Shown in pieces: positions 17,223 to 25,927 of a stretch of 64,000 nt of DNA (positions within the stretch are counted from its first letter, which is position 1; each line of letters opens with the position of its first letter). The notes under the pieces are model-generated. The model had not been told where the DNA came from. It ran no database searches and worked only from the letters and a program-made list of their open reading frames with translations. The position numbers were made by a program, and so were the translations under genes. The DNA comes from Fibrobacter sp. UWB15 (lineage in GTDB: Bacteria; Fibrobacterota; Fibrobacteria; Fibrobacterales; Fibrobacteraceae): contig NZ_FXBA01000003.1 of the NCBI RefSeq assembly GCF_900177705.1, forward strand, positions 124,001 to 188,000. The letters are read 5' to 3'.

Positions 17223-18327
17223 CTTCTGCCCTTCGCTTGTACTCAGCAGGTACGCGTTGATGAACGGCTTGATTTTACCGTCGAGCACGCCTGCGGTATC
17301 CGAAGTTTCCACACCGGTGCGCAAGTCCTTCACCAACTGGTAAGGCTGCAGCACGTAGCTACGAATCTGGCTACCCCATTCGACCTTTTTCTTTTCGGCC
17401 ATACGGGCATCACGCTTGGCTTCTTCTTCCAGGCGGTAATGTTCGGCGACCATGGTCTTGAGCATCTTGTAGCAGGTTTCGCGGTTCTGGATCTGGCTAC
17501 GTTCGGTCTGGCAGCTCGCCATAATGCCCGTGGGCAAGTGAGTCATACGCACGGCAGAATCCGTCTTGTTGATGTACTGGCCACCGGCACCGCTACTGCG
17601 GTAAGTATCCACACGCACGTCAGCCATATCCAAATCGAATTCGATGTCTTCGTGTTCGGGGTACAGGTACACGGCGGTAAAGCTCGTGTGGCGGCGGGCG
17701 TTCGCATCGAACGGGCTGATGCGCACCAAGCGGTGCACGCCGATTTCGGAACGGAGGAGCCCATAAGCGTTTTCGCAAGTGACCTCGATGGTCGCGCTCT
17801 TGAGGCCGGCGTCTTCCGCTTCCTGGAAGTCCACCACCTTGAAGTCCATGTTTTCGCGTTCAAAGAAATGCGTATACATGCGGAAGAGCATCAGCGCCCA
17901 GTCTTGCGACTCGGTGCCACCTGCGCCCGGGTGAATGGACATCAGGCAGCTGCAGGCATCATCGGGGCCGTTCAGCATTTTCTTGAATTCCATCGCCTCG
18001 ATTTTCGATTTGAGTTCAGCGATGTCGGAATCGATCGATGCCGTCAAATCGGCGGATTCTTCCGCCTTGCTCATTTCATAAAGTTCGGCGAGGTCATCGC
18101 AGCTCTGCGAGACTTCTTTCCACGAGTCCAGCAGGGCGCGCAGATTGCCGATTTTTTTCATCATGGCCTGCGCCTTTTCCTGGTCATTCCACAGGTTCGG
18201 GTCGGCGGAGTCCTTTTCCAAAACGTAGAGTTCTTCGGTTTTGGCTTCTAAGTCAAAGATACCCCCAGAGCTTGTCGATGCGCGTACGCAAGTCGATCAG
18301 CCCGGTGTGCGTCGTATTGAATGCCAT
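17220..18327 (-). CDS. prfB: Peptide chain release factor 2, programmed +1 frameshift
   Basis: RF2 terminates translation at UGA and UAA. The main frame has the tripeptide anticodon SPF (VRISPFDANARR) and the catalytic GGQ (SSGAGGQYINKTDS). The gene starts at ATG 18327 with a 24-codon ORF ending ...LWGYL-TGA; the minus strand reads GGGGGTATCTTTGAC, the classic autoregulatory site with a Shine-Dalgarno-like G run, the CTT slip codon and a UGA stop followed by C. A +1 shift at CTT gives ...L-DLEAKTEELYVL... and continues in frame, for about 368 residues. The start overlaps the stop of the upstream SurA-like gene as TAATG. The downstream end runs into repeat R2. Confidence 0.95.
18252..18267 (-). 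promoter_or_regulatory. Programmed +1 ribosomal frameshift site of prfB
   Basis: On the minus strand: GGGGG, TAT, CTT, then the in-frame TGA at 18255-18253 followed by C. When RF2 is scarce, ribosomes slip at CTT and read GAC, allowing synthesis of full-length RF2. Confidence 0.93.
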
Positions 18328-19337
18328 TACTTAGCAGCTCCAATAGCCTGCGGCGGAGTGTACTTGGCATCGAGGTACTGCACCTTGTAGACCTTTCCGA
18401 GGCCGTCGAGGTAAGCCTTGAGCTGAGCCTGACGGTCCTGTTCGGCCTGCACTCGCAGAATGTAGTCGATCTGGTGCTTGTAGCTTTCGTACTTGCCGTC
18501 GTTCTTTTCGGTCAGCATGAAGATGGCGATACCGTCCTTGTCGGTATACGGTTCGGTGATTTCGCCGACCTTGACCTTGTTCACGGCCTTCACAAAAGCA
18601 TCGCCCTTGGACTTGGCAACAAACTTAGCCATCACGCCACCAGTCTTCTTGGCGGTTTGGTCGTCGCTGTACATGGCAGCGAGCTGAGCAAACGTAGCCT
18701 TCTTGCTGCGCACCTGGGCGGCAAGGCCCTGCAACATCACCTTGGCGTCTTCGATTTCCTGCTTGGACTTACCCTTGGTGTAAATCACGATACGGGCACC
18801 GCTAATGGAATCGTTAATGGCCACCTTCGTCTTGTTGAGTTCCCAGAAAGCTTCCTTCTGCTTTTCGGTCGGATCCTTCGGATACGGCACCTTCTTTTCG
18901 AGAATTGCTTCGCTCTTCAGCTGGTCTTCGATCTTTTCCTTGAACTGGGCCATGGTGGTGTTAGACTTCTTGAGTTCCTTCTGGAAGGCGTCTTCGCTCG
19001 GGAACTGGGACTTGAAGAGCTTGGTCAAGCTGTCGACCTTGCCCTGAGAAACCTTGATACCCATCTTCTTGGCTTCGAGCTTGATGAGTTCCTGACCGAC
19101 CAGATTGTCGATCACGGCATAACGGAGCTGGGTCATGGTCTTGTCATCAATCTTCTTGCCGCGGAGCTGCTGTTCGCCGAGCATTTTGGCGAGGCTATCG
19201 ATTTTACCTGCAGAAATACCGACTTTTTCCACACGGATTACATCCATGCTTTTGGAATTCAACAACTGAGCAGAAGCGACACCTGCGGCCAGAGCGACCG
19301 TCAGGATACCGCGAGAAACAAATTTAAAAGAACGCAT
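18327..19337 (-). CDS. SurA-like periplasmic peptidyl-prolyl isomerase (parvulin/PPIC type)
   Basis: A 336-residue exported protein: signal peptide MRSFKFVSRGILTVALAAGVASA, a SurA-type N-terminal chaperone region (about 35-170, rich in Lys and Glu helices), and one parvulin domain (about 185-300) with ATFAQLAAMYSDDQTAKKTGG and the late motif VGEITEPYTDKDGIAIFML. Such proteins help outer-membrane barrel proteins fold. AAGGA precedes the start and a TATATTTA box lies about 30 nt upstream. Its TAA overlaps the prfB ATG by one base, so the two are probably co-transcribed and translationally coupled. Confidence 0.85.
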   Translation of the reverse strand: MRSFKFVSRGILTVALAAGVASAQLLNSKSMDVIRVEKVGISAGKIDSLAKMLGEQQLRGKKIDDKTMTQLRYAVIDNLVGQELIKLEAKKMGIKVSQGKVDSLTKLFKSQFPSEDAFQKELKKSNTTMAQFKEKIEDQLKSEAILEKKVPYPKDPTEKQKEAFWELNKTKVAINDSISGARIVIYTKGKSKQEIEDAKVMLQGLAAQVRSKKATFAQLAAMYSDDQTAKKTGGVMAKFVAKSKGDAFVKAVNKVKVGEITEPYTDKDGIAIFMLTEKNDGKYESYKHQIDYILRVQAEQDRQAQLKAYLDGLGKVYKVQYLDAKYTPPQAIGAAK

Positions 19338-19383
19338 TTTTATTCCTTTTTAAAATTTTCCGGTGTAAATATAGAAAAAGTGT

Positions 19384-19545
19384 GCGAGGTGAGCCCAGCA
19401 TGGGCAAACTTGTTTGCCCATATTGCCGATCCGAAGCCACGGACGCCATAGGCGTCAAAAGGCGAGAGCCGCGACAAAAACATTATGTTTTTGGCATGGC
19501 CGAGCCATACTATATGCACTCCGAAGGAGTGCCATATAGTAAAAT
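19384..19545. repeat. R3 modular hairpin repeat (four variable hairpins between constant cores)
   Basis: Plus-strand order: core GGTGAGCCCAGC; hairpin TGGGCAAAC-tt-GTTTGCCCA (19401-19420); core TGCCGATCCGAAGCC; hairpin GACGCC-ata-GGCGTC (19442-19456); core AAGGCGAGAGCCGCG; hairpin CAAAAACAT-t-ATGTTTTTG (19475-19493); core CATGGCCGAGCC; hairpin ACTATATGCACTCC-gaa-GGAGTGCCATATAGT (19509-19540). GGCGAGAGCC can itself fold as GGC-GAGA-GCC. A 63-codon open frame crossing it (19382-19573) is not considered a gene. Confidence 0.7.
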
Positions 19546-19573
19546 AGCAGTTCTAAACCCAAAAGTTCGCTGA

Positions 19574-21130
19574 TTAGTTGTCCTTTAGGCAGCGAATCGA
19601 ATACGACAGTTCCTTCTTTTCACCCCGCAAATCTACACCATCGCCCTCCCCAAAACAAACTGCATTCGCCAAATGAATCACATCAGAGGTTGAACTCCAA
19701 AAACAGGTTCTTTGACCTTTGTTATAATATTGTTCTCCCCTAGATCTATACCCAGCTGGCAAGACCGTAAAACCGAAAGCATCAATTCCACTACCTTTTT
19801 TCCAACCACCACCTTTTAAAAGCGTTCCTGGCTCCGAGTTCATAATCAATCCCGACCGCGATGTAGCCTTAGTAGAAACCAATTGTTCCAGTTCCATACT
19901 TGAGGGCAAATGCCAACCTTCCGGACAAACACCCCTAACAGGATAATCAACAGAGCATTCTGCATAGTCACCACACCCCGATCCTTTTTTTGAAAAAACG
20001 GCTGAACTATCCATTGCCGCACTCCACAAGTAAAGCCTACCATATTTTGAACAATCTTCATCGTAATAACAAAAACTAGAGGAATCTTCACAATCTGTCG
20101 GCTGTAAATAACGATAGTTCAGGTTCTCCGCCATCCACCACTGGTCTCCAATTTTTACAGTCTTGTACGTTTGACCATCCCGAGAATCCGTCAGCGAGCC
20201 GTATTCGCACGGTTCAAGATAGGATTGATCACCACACTCTGCAACCAAGGGGACCGTATCGGTCATCCAATCTTCATCACGAACGCAACGAACAGACGCC
20301 CCCCATGATTTCATTGTATTATCATAGTATTGAGGAGCATTCCAATACGTCGTCTTATGGAAAACCAGGGTCATAGCTTCATTACCATTGACTTCAGAGC
20401 TCCAGATATACGCCCTTGCGTCATCTGCGAAAACGCTATGTTCCACCTCCCCGTCAAAATTCAAAACAAATTTATATTCAGTTTCAACCGCCGTTACACG
20501 GAGCCCACTGTATTCCACCGGAAAAGAACTGATGCCGGCATAAAAAAGAGTCGCAAATTCTCTCTGTTCTGGTATATGCCAGCCTTCCGGACAAACTCCC
20601 CTTACTGGATAAACCGCAGCGCAATCTGCACCGGAACCGCACCCCGAACCATCCGTAGAAAAGGCACCGGAACTATCCATGACCGCACTCCACAAATACA
20701 GACGACCATATTTATTACAATATTCCAGAGAATCGTTAACACAAAAACTACTTGAGTCCAAAGAATCTGTTGGATGCAAATAGGCAAAGTTTAAATTCTT
20801 TTCCATCCACCAATGATTACCGATTTTACGAATTTCATATGATTGTCCATCTCGAGAATCCGTCAAAGTACCGGTTATATATTTCGATGGATAACTTTGG
20901 TGCCCATTTTTACAAGCTGAATTTAAATCACTGCTTGACGACAATCCAATAATATCGCGGATTTCGCTAGAAGACATTTTTGTCGTTGAACCCGCATTAT
21001 TGCTACTTGATGAAGATTCCTCTGCAAGCGAGTCGTCATTCGGCGACGATGAACTGCCATCGCAAGCAATGAAAGCGAAAAACAAACAAACGATTGTCAC
21101 GCACTTCATGTCAAAAAGAAAACTCTTCAT
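19574..21130 (-). CDS. FISUMP-domain lipoprotein (two domains), second paralogue
   Basis: The start at 21130 is chosen because GGAGG sits 4 nt upstream and the protein then begins with a lipoprotein signal ending FIAC; 518 residues. A Ser/Asn/Asp-rich linker follows. Two FISUMP domains each contain a DSRDGQ-type opening box, YGRLYLWSA, GVCPEGWH and a terminal S(V/I)RC motif. The second domain also contains GTLLKGGGWK and FGFTVLPAGYR. It lies directly downstream of the third FISUMP paralogue on the same strand (51 nt apart), so the pair looks like a tandem duplication. Function unknown. Confidence 0.85.
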   Translation of the reverse strand: MKSFLFDMKCVTIVCLFFAFIACDGSSSSPNDDSLAEESSSSSNNAGSTTKMSSSEIRDIIGLSSSSDLNSACKNGHQSYPSKYITGTLTDSRDGQSYEIRKIGNHWWMEKNLNFAYLHPTDSLDSSSFCVNDSLEYCNKYGRLYLWSAVMDSSGAFSTDGSGCGSGADCAAVYPVRGVCPEGWHIPEQREFATLFYAGISSFPVEYSGLRVTAVETEYKFVLNFDGEVEHSVFADDARAYIWSSEVNGNEAMTLVFHKTTYWNAPQYYDNTMKSWGASVRCVRDEDWMTDTVPLVAECGDQSYLEPCEYGSLTDSRDGQTYKTVKIGDQWWMAENLNYRYLQPTDCEDSSSFCYYDEDCSKYGRLYLWSAAMDSSAVFSKKGSGCGDYAECSVDYPVRGVCPEGWHLPSSMELEQLVSTKATSRSGLIMNSEPGTLLKGGGWKKGSGIDAFGFTVLPAGYRSRGEQYYNKGQRTCFWSSTSDVIHLANAVCFGEGDGVDLRGEKKELSYSIRCLKDN

Positions 21131-21181
21131 AAAACCTCCGTAACTCAAAAACCAAGGCATATTTACTTCTGAAAACCCCGA

Positions 21182-22426
21182 CTAATCCTTTACGCAACGG
21201 ATAGAAAAGGCATTACTTTTGTCATAATAAGCCCCCATATGCGCACCTAAATAATCAGAATAATCTCGGATTATTGAAACTTGGTAAGCCATATTATCCA
21301 AGCTCTCCGTGGCAGTCCAGAACACAGCGAGATTTCCCTCGCCGTCAAAATCGCCGCTATAGCCTCTATCAACCGAAGTTGCTCCTACAAGATAAGAATA
21401 CGGAATCTCACTAACCCATTTTCCAGCAGGCAGCGCAGAAAATCCATAGAGATCCCTAAGCTCCCTAAAAGACCAGCTGCTTCTTTGCCAGTAGGGTATT
21501 GATTTCAGCACTTCTCCCGCAAGTTCCCATCCTGCAACGGCATAAAAGAGTTCATTCCAATCCGTGGTATCGGGTAAATGCCAACCAGCAGGACAAGCAT
21601 TTTGGGCATCGACCCATTTGTACAGGCGGCCATATTCATCGCAGTATTCCGGTTTGATCAGATAACACATGCTAGAATCCGTGGCATAGTTCAAATTCTC
21701 GGCCATCCACGTTTGCGCGCCAATGACAACCGTTTTATAAATCTGTCCATCGCGTTCATCTGTCAACGAGCCTTCTCTCAACTCTGCATCAGGCGAATCC
21801 TGGAGGCAACGCACCGTGAAAGCGTTTAGCTTACTGATGCTGTCAAGGCCCGGTCCATAATTATAGCCCACATAAAAGAAAAATGCATTCGCCTCGTCAG
21901 CATAATCTTCTGAAGCAGACCAAAAATCAGCAACGGATTGATTATCAAAAATATAACCTTCATTCACATGCTTATACCCCGTAGGAAGAATAGAAAAGCC
22001 ATAGCTATCTGTCGCCACAGCACTTGTATCAGAAAATTTATACCATACCGAAGTTGATCTCAACGTATGCTTAGCTTCTCCTCTACCGCCCGCATTTACG
22101 ATGAGAGTCCACCATTCCGCACGATTAGGCAAATGCCATCCTGCGGGGCAAACATCTTGGGCATCGCTCCACGTATAAAGACGACCGAATTTCTTACAAT
22201 ATTCAGGGTCATCTCCATAACAAAAGCTAGCATCCGATGCGTAATTGAGATTTTCAGCCATCCAGACTTGGTTCCCGATAGGCACCGTTCTATAAGTCTG
22301 ACCATCGCGAGCATCTGTCAATGCTCCGTATTCTATATCTGTATTATAAAGAGCACTGGAGCTATCGCTATCCCCACAAGCAGAAAAGAAGACAGCAAGT
22401 ACAAAAGCAATAAAAATCAAACGCAT
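21182..22426 (-). CDS. FISUMP-domain lipoprotein (two domains), third paralogue
   Basis: The start at 22426 gives a lipoprotein signal MRLIFIAFVLAVFFSAC; a longer frame to 22513 would run through the R2 repeat and lacks a signal at its N-terminus. The 414-residue protein has a short Ser/Asp linker and two FISUMP domains, each with the series T/DARDGQTYRTVPIGNQ-like opening, YGRLY.W.DAQ, CPAGWHLP, GFS.LP.G and F(T/S)(V/I)RCL.D. Compared with its neighbour, the central YGRLY box is followed by DAQDVCPAGWH without the extra 20-residue loop. Function unknown; a surface-exposed location is inferred. Confidence 0.85.
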   Translation of the reverse strand: MRLIFIAFVLAVFFSACGDSDSSSALYNTDIEYGALTDARDGQTYRTVPIGNQVWMAENLNYASDASFCYGDDPEYCKKFGRLYTWSDAQDVCPAGWHLPNRAEWWTLIVNAGGRGEAKHTLRSTSVWYKFSDTSAVATDSYGFSILPTGYKHVNEGYIFDNQSVADFWSASEDYADEANAFFFYVGYNYGPGLDSISKLNAFTVRCLQDSPDAELREGSLTDERDGQIYKTVVIGAQTWMAENLNYATDSSMCYLIKPEYCDEYGRLYKWVDAQNACPAGWHLPDTTDWNELFYAVAGWELAGEVLKSIPYWQRSSWSFRELRDLYGFSALPAGKWVSEIPYSYLVGATSVDRGYSGDFDGEGNLAVFWTATESLDNMAYQVSIIRDYSDYLGAHMGAYYDKSNAFSIRCVKD

Positions 22427-22456
22427 AAAAAATCTTTTATGTATAATTTCTCTAGA

Positions 22457-22526
22457 GATCCTTCGACTTCGCCCGATTCTATCGCCTTCGGCTCCAGAAT
22501 GACAGCGCTCCACTCAGGATGACACT
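22457..22526. repeat. R2 repeat copy, compound
   Basis: The plus strand begins GATCCTTCGACTTCGCCC, continues through a CGCCTTCGGCTCCAGAATGACAG segment and ends CACTCAGGATGACAC, i.e. two partly overlapping R2 halves. It fills the gap between the nitroreductase 3' end and the FISUMP start. Confidence 0.6.
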
Positions 22527-22531
22527 CTATT

Positions 22532-23053
22532 TTAAATTTCTTCGGCAAATTCGCTCATGGGCTTGCGCACGGGGTGTCTCGGCGAAGGGCCGCCTTCGGC
22601 AGGGTCGGCGTAGCCCACATCCAAGAAGCAAGCAAGCTTGAGATTTTCCGGGAAGTTGAAGGCCTTCTCAATTTCAGAGGCGTTGAAGCCACGGGCCCAC
22701 AAGGTCGCAAGGCCCAAGTCGGTTGCCTGCATCATCATCGAAGTCGTCACGATGCTCGAATCCATGTCGCCACTCACAAAATCGTCGTGGTAAGTCACGG
22801 GAGAATAGCACTTGTCCTTGTCGTAGCAGACCATGAGCACCACAGGGGCGTTGTAGGCCATGCGGGTAATGCCGCGGAGCTTGGCAATGGCGGCCTCGGA
22901 CTTGAGCACCTTCACGGTCACCGGCTGGCCATTCACGGCCGTCGGAGAAAGGCGACCCGCTTCGAGCACGAGGGAAAGTTTTTCGGGTTCCACAGCCTTG
23001 TCGCTGAACTTGCGGCAGCTGTAACGATTTTTGACGAGTTCTTCGAATTTCAT
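22532..23053 (-). CDS. Nitroreductase-family flavoprotein
   Basis: A 173-residue small nitroreductase fold (FMN, NAD(P)H-dependent). The N-terminus FEELVKNRYSCRKFSDKAV and the segment RLSPTAVNGQPVTVKV contain the FMN-contacting Arg/Ser residues, and SMMMQATDLGLATLWARGF is the conserved helix near the flavin. The C-terminus GGPSPRHPVRKPMSE is typical for this subgroup. The substrate cannot be predicted; such proteins reduce quinones, nitro compounds or flavins. It is divergent from hppA. Confidence 0.85.
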   Translation of the reverse strand: MKFEELVKNRYSCRKFSDKAVEPEKLSLVLEAGRLSPTAVNGQPVTVKVLKSEAAIAKLRGITRMAYNAPVVLMVCYDKDKCYSPVTYHDDFVSGDMDSSIVTTSMMMQATDLGLATLWARGFNASEIEKAFNFPENLKLACFLDVGYADPAEGGPSPRHPVRKPMSEFAEEI

Positions 23054-23149
23054 ATCATAATTTTAGCATTTTATTTCGCTCTTTTCTGCCAATTTCAGTA
23101 TAGATTTATATAGAAATCCGCCCCAAAAACGGTATCAAAGGAGTCTTTT

Positions 23150-25513
23150 ATGGAAACATTCAGCATTCCTGGTTTTTGGTACACTGTTCCGGCAGCGTCA
23201 ATCCTTGCCCTTGTAGCGGCATTCCTGTTCTTCAAATCCATGATGAAAATGGACGAAGGAACGCCGCGCATGATTGAAATTGCGGGTTATGTCCGCGAAG
23301 GGGCGCTCGCCTACCTCAAGCGACAATACAGGACCGTTTCGGTCGTATTCGCCATTCTGTTCCTTATTTTCGTGGTTCTAGCGTTTCTCGGAATCCAGAA
23401 CCCCTTCGTTCCGGTCGCATTCCTCACCGGCGGTTTCTTTAGCGGGCTCTGCGGATTTTTAGGCATGAAAACGGCAACGCAGGCTAGTTCCAGAACGGCT
23501 GCCGGCGCAAGCAAGAGCCTGAACCAAGGACTCGTCACAGCATTCCGTTCCGGCGCGGTCATGGGCCTCATTGTCGTCGGTTTCGGCCTGCTTGACATTT
23601 CCATTTGGTTCTACCTTCTGAACTTCATTTACGACCATAATATTTTCGGCATGGGAGCCACCCTGGCAAGCAAGATTTCGATGGATTTTTCGGACAGCTT
23701 GATTACGAATTCCGCTTTCGGGCACGCCAAGATGGCCGAAGTGACAACCACCATGCTGACCTTTGGCATGGGAGCCTCGCTGCAGGCGCTCTTTGCCCGC
23801 GTTGGCGGGGGTATCTACACGAAGGCGGCCGATGTCGGCGCTGACTTGGTCGGTAAAGTCGAAGCGGGAATTCCCGAAGACGATCCGCGTAACCCCGCCA
23901 CCATCGCCGACAACGTCGGCGATAACGTCGGAGACGTTGCGGGCATGGGCGCAGACCTCTACGAATCTTACTGCGGATCCATCTTGGCGACAGCGGCCCT
24001 CGGCGCGGCCCTTCCCGGCATGAGTATGCACCATGTCATCGCCCCGATGCTTGTCGCGGCAATAGGCATTGTTCTTTCGATTGTCGGCATTTTCATGGTG
24101 CGCACCAAAGATGACGCCAATACCAAATCCCTCTTGCACTCCCTTCTCGTCGGAACGCTCGGATCTTCGATTCTTATTCTTTTGGCGCTCCTTGTCTTTG
24201 TCAAATTGGGACTCATTTCGTGGGGCATTTTCGGATCTGTCGTCGCAGGCCTTGCCGCTGGCGTCATCATAGGACAGTTTACCGAGTTCTATACCTCCGA
24301 CGCCTACAAGCCCACCCGCGCTATCGCTTCGCGCACGCAGATGGGCCCCGCCACGACCATCATCGAAGGCATTTCGGTCGGCATGTACTCCACCGCCCTC
24401 CCGGTAATCACTATCGTTCTCGGCATTCTCGCCTCCTTCGGTTTTGCGGGCGGTTTCGAAAACATTTCGCAGGGGCTTTACGGAGTCGGTTTCGCGGCCG
24501 TCGGTATGCTTTCGACCCTCGGCATCACGCTTTCAACAGACGCCTTCGGGCCCATTGCCGACAATGCGGGCGGTAACGCCGAAATGGCAGAACTTCCCAA
24601 GAAAGTCCGCGAACGTACCGACGAACTCGACATGCTCGGCAACACGACCGCAGCAACAGGCAAGGGTTTCGCCATCGGGTCTGCAGCCCTTACCGCCATG
24701 GCACTCCTCGCCTCCTATGTCGAAGAAATCAAGCTCTGGCTCGGCAAATTCGCCCACGACGGCGCATTCGAATTCGGCAACGTCACCTTCTTCAGCAGTT
24801 CTACCGCGCTTACTTCTGGAGCGACTACAAGCAACACTCACTGGCAAATTCTAGAAGGCGGCATCAAAGCCATCGCAAGCGACGGTTCGCTTGCAGCGCT
24901 CTCAATTGCAGACGCTTCGTTCGGCGATTTCATGAACGCATTCAACCTGAACCTGATGAACCCCATGCTTCTTGGCGGCCTCTTTATCGGCTGCATGATG
25001 GCCTTTGTCTTCTGCGCCATGACCATCAAGGCGGTCGGCCGCGCAGCCTCTTCCATGGTCAAGGAAGTCCGCCGCCAGTTCAAGGAAATTCCCGGCATCA
25101 TGGAAGGAACGGGCAAGCCAGACTACGCCAAATGCGTTGAAATTTCGACTCACGGAGCCCAGCGCGAAATGCTCCTGCCGTCGCTCCTCGCTGTCATTGT
25201 TCCGGTGGTTGTTGGCCTGTTCATGGGAATCGCGGGCGTCTTCGGCCTGCTCGCCGGTGGGCTCGCTTGCGGATTCTCGCTCGCCTGCATGCTCAACAAC
25301 GCAGGCGGTGCCTGGGACAACGCCAAGAAATATATTGAGAAAGGTAACTTCGGCGGGAAAGGCTCCGATTGTCACAAGGCAGGCGTTGTCGGCGATACCG
25401 TAGGCGACCCGTTCAAGGATACCGCAGGCCCCTCGCTGAACATCTTGATTAAACTGATGACAATGGTGAGTCTCGTTTTCGCAGGTGTCATTGTCGCGGT
25501 CGGCGGACTCTAG
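23150..25513 (+). CDS. hppA: Membrane-bound ion-pumping pyrophosphatase, K+-dependent type
   Basis: A 787-residue integral membrane protein of about 16 helices that couples PPi hydrolysis to H+ or Na+ export. The PPi/Mg2+ binding signature [19 protein letters not shown] begins at D244; the second acidic cluster is near the C-terminus ([17 protein letters not shown]). The K+-dependence signature GNTTAATGK at 497-505 has Ala501 and Gly504 at the two diagnostic positions (Lys and Thr in K+-independent pumps), so it belongs to the K+-dependent class, most of whose prokaryotic members pump Na+. It has an AAGGAG Shine-Dalgarno sequence. It would recover energy from PPi in a cell that also uses PPi for glycolysis. 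Confidence 0.96.
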   Translation: METFSIPGFWYTVPAASILALVAAFLFFKSMMKMDEGTPRMIEIAGYVREGALAYLKRQYRTVSVVFAILFLIFVVLAFLGIQNPFVPVAFLTGGFFSGLCGFLGMKTATQASSRTAAGASKSLNQGLVTAFRSGAVMGLIVVGFGLLDISIWFYLLNFIYDHNIFGMGATLASKISMDFSDSLITNSAFGHAKMAEVTTTMLTFGMGASLQALFARVGGGIYTKAADVGADLVGKVEAGIPEDDPRNPATIADNVGDNVGDVAGMGADLYESYCGSILATAALGAALPGMSMHHVIAPMLVAAIGIVLSIVGIFMVRTKDDANTKSLLHSLLVGTLGSSILILLALLVFVKLGLISWGIFGSVVAGLAAGVIIGQFTEFYTSDAYKPTRAIASRTQMGPATTIIEGISVGMYSTALPVITIVLGILASFGFAGGFENISQGLYGVGFAAVGMLSTLGITLSTDAFGPIADNAGGNAEMAELPKKVRERTDELDMLGNTTAATGKGFAIGSAALTAMALLASYVEEIKLWLGKFAHDGAFEFGNVTFFSSSTALTSGATTSNTHWQILEGGIKAIASDGSLAALSIADASFGDFMNAFNLNLMNPMLLGGLFIGCMMAFVFCAMTIKAVGRAASSMVKEVRRQFKEIPGIMEGTGKPDYAKCVEISTHGAQREMLLPSLLAVIVPVVVGLFMGIAGVFGLLAGGLACGFSLACMLNNAGGAWDNAKKYIEKGNFGGKGSDCHKAGVVGDTVGDPFKDTAGPSLNILIKLMTMVSLVFAGVIVAVGGL

Positions 25514-25530
25514 CCAAACGAACTCAAGCT

Positions 25531-25797
25531 TTATAGCACATAAAGCGCAAGTACGACAATAATTCCCGCAAAGAGCAGGAATACGGGCAACAGCAGCAAC
25601 AGGCAAAGCAGCCCGATTTTCAGGTCATAAAAGAACATGCGCCAGCGACCGCGCTTGGTCTTGCATGTTTCTGCACGGCATTCCGGACAAATGTTCCCGA
25701 CCTTGTTGCGGACGCGGATAGCAAGGTTGCTTTCTAGCGGGGACATCCCCACCTTGTCGTTAAATTCCTTGTTGCAAACGGAGCATGTGCACTGCAT
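25531..25797 (-). CDS. Small zinc-ribbon membrane protein
   Basis: An 88-residue protein starting at MQCTCSVCNKEF. It has two CxxC knuckles, C-SVC near the N-terminus and C-PEC near residue 40, typical of a zinc ribbon, followed by one or two hydrophobic helices at the C-terminus (IGLLCLLLLLPVFLLFAGIIVVLAL). A longer reading frame to 25908 only translates the R3/R1 repeat upstream, so the internal ATG is preferred. It ends 17 nt from the convergent hppA stop. Not recognised as a named family. Confidence 0.6.
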   Translation of the reverse strand: MQCTCSVCNKEFNDKVGMSPLESNLAIRVRNKVGNICPECRAETCKTKRGRWRMFFYDLKIGLLCLLLLLPVFLLFAGIIVVLALYVL

Positions 25798-25830
25798 ATC
25801 GGTAATATAGTAAATAGTAGGACAAATGCG

Positions 25831-25916
25831 TAAGGTGAGAGCCGCGGTCAAGTTTACTTGAACATGGCCGAGCCGAGCATTTGGTACTTGAGCGAAGCGA
25901 AAGTACAAGTAGACAG
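25831..25916. repeat. R3 modular hairpin repeat, second copy, ending in R1 sequence
   Basis: Plus strand: core AAGGTGAGAGCCGCG; hairpin TCAAGT-tt-ACTTGA (25848-25861); core CATGGCCGAGCCGAGC; imperfect hairpin TTGGTACTT...AAGTACAA (25881-25909); then GTAGACAG, an R1 fragment. The cores match the copy at 19384-19545, whereas the hairpin arms are unrelated. Confidence 0.7.
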
Positions 25917-25927
25917 GAATTAAAGGG

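Noticed and set aside
19382-19573. 63-codon open frame on the plus strand
   Set aside because: It translates the R3 hairpin repeat, has no Shine-Dalgarno sequence, and its peptide mirrors the inverted repeats.
25798-25908. N-terminal extension of the zinc-ribbon protein
   Set aside because: The extra 37 codons translate R1/R3 repeat sequence; the internal ATG begins directly at the zinc-ribbon motif.
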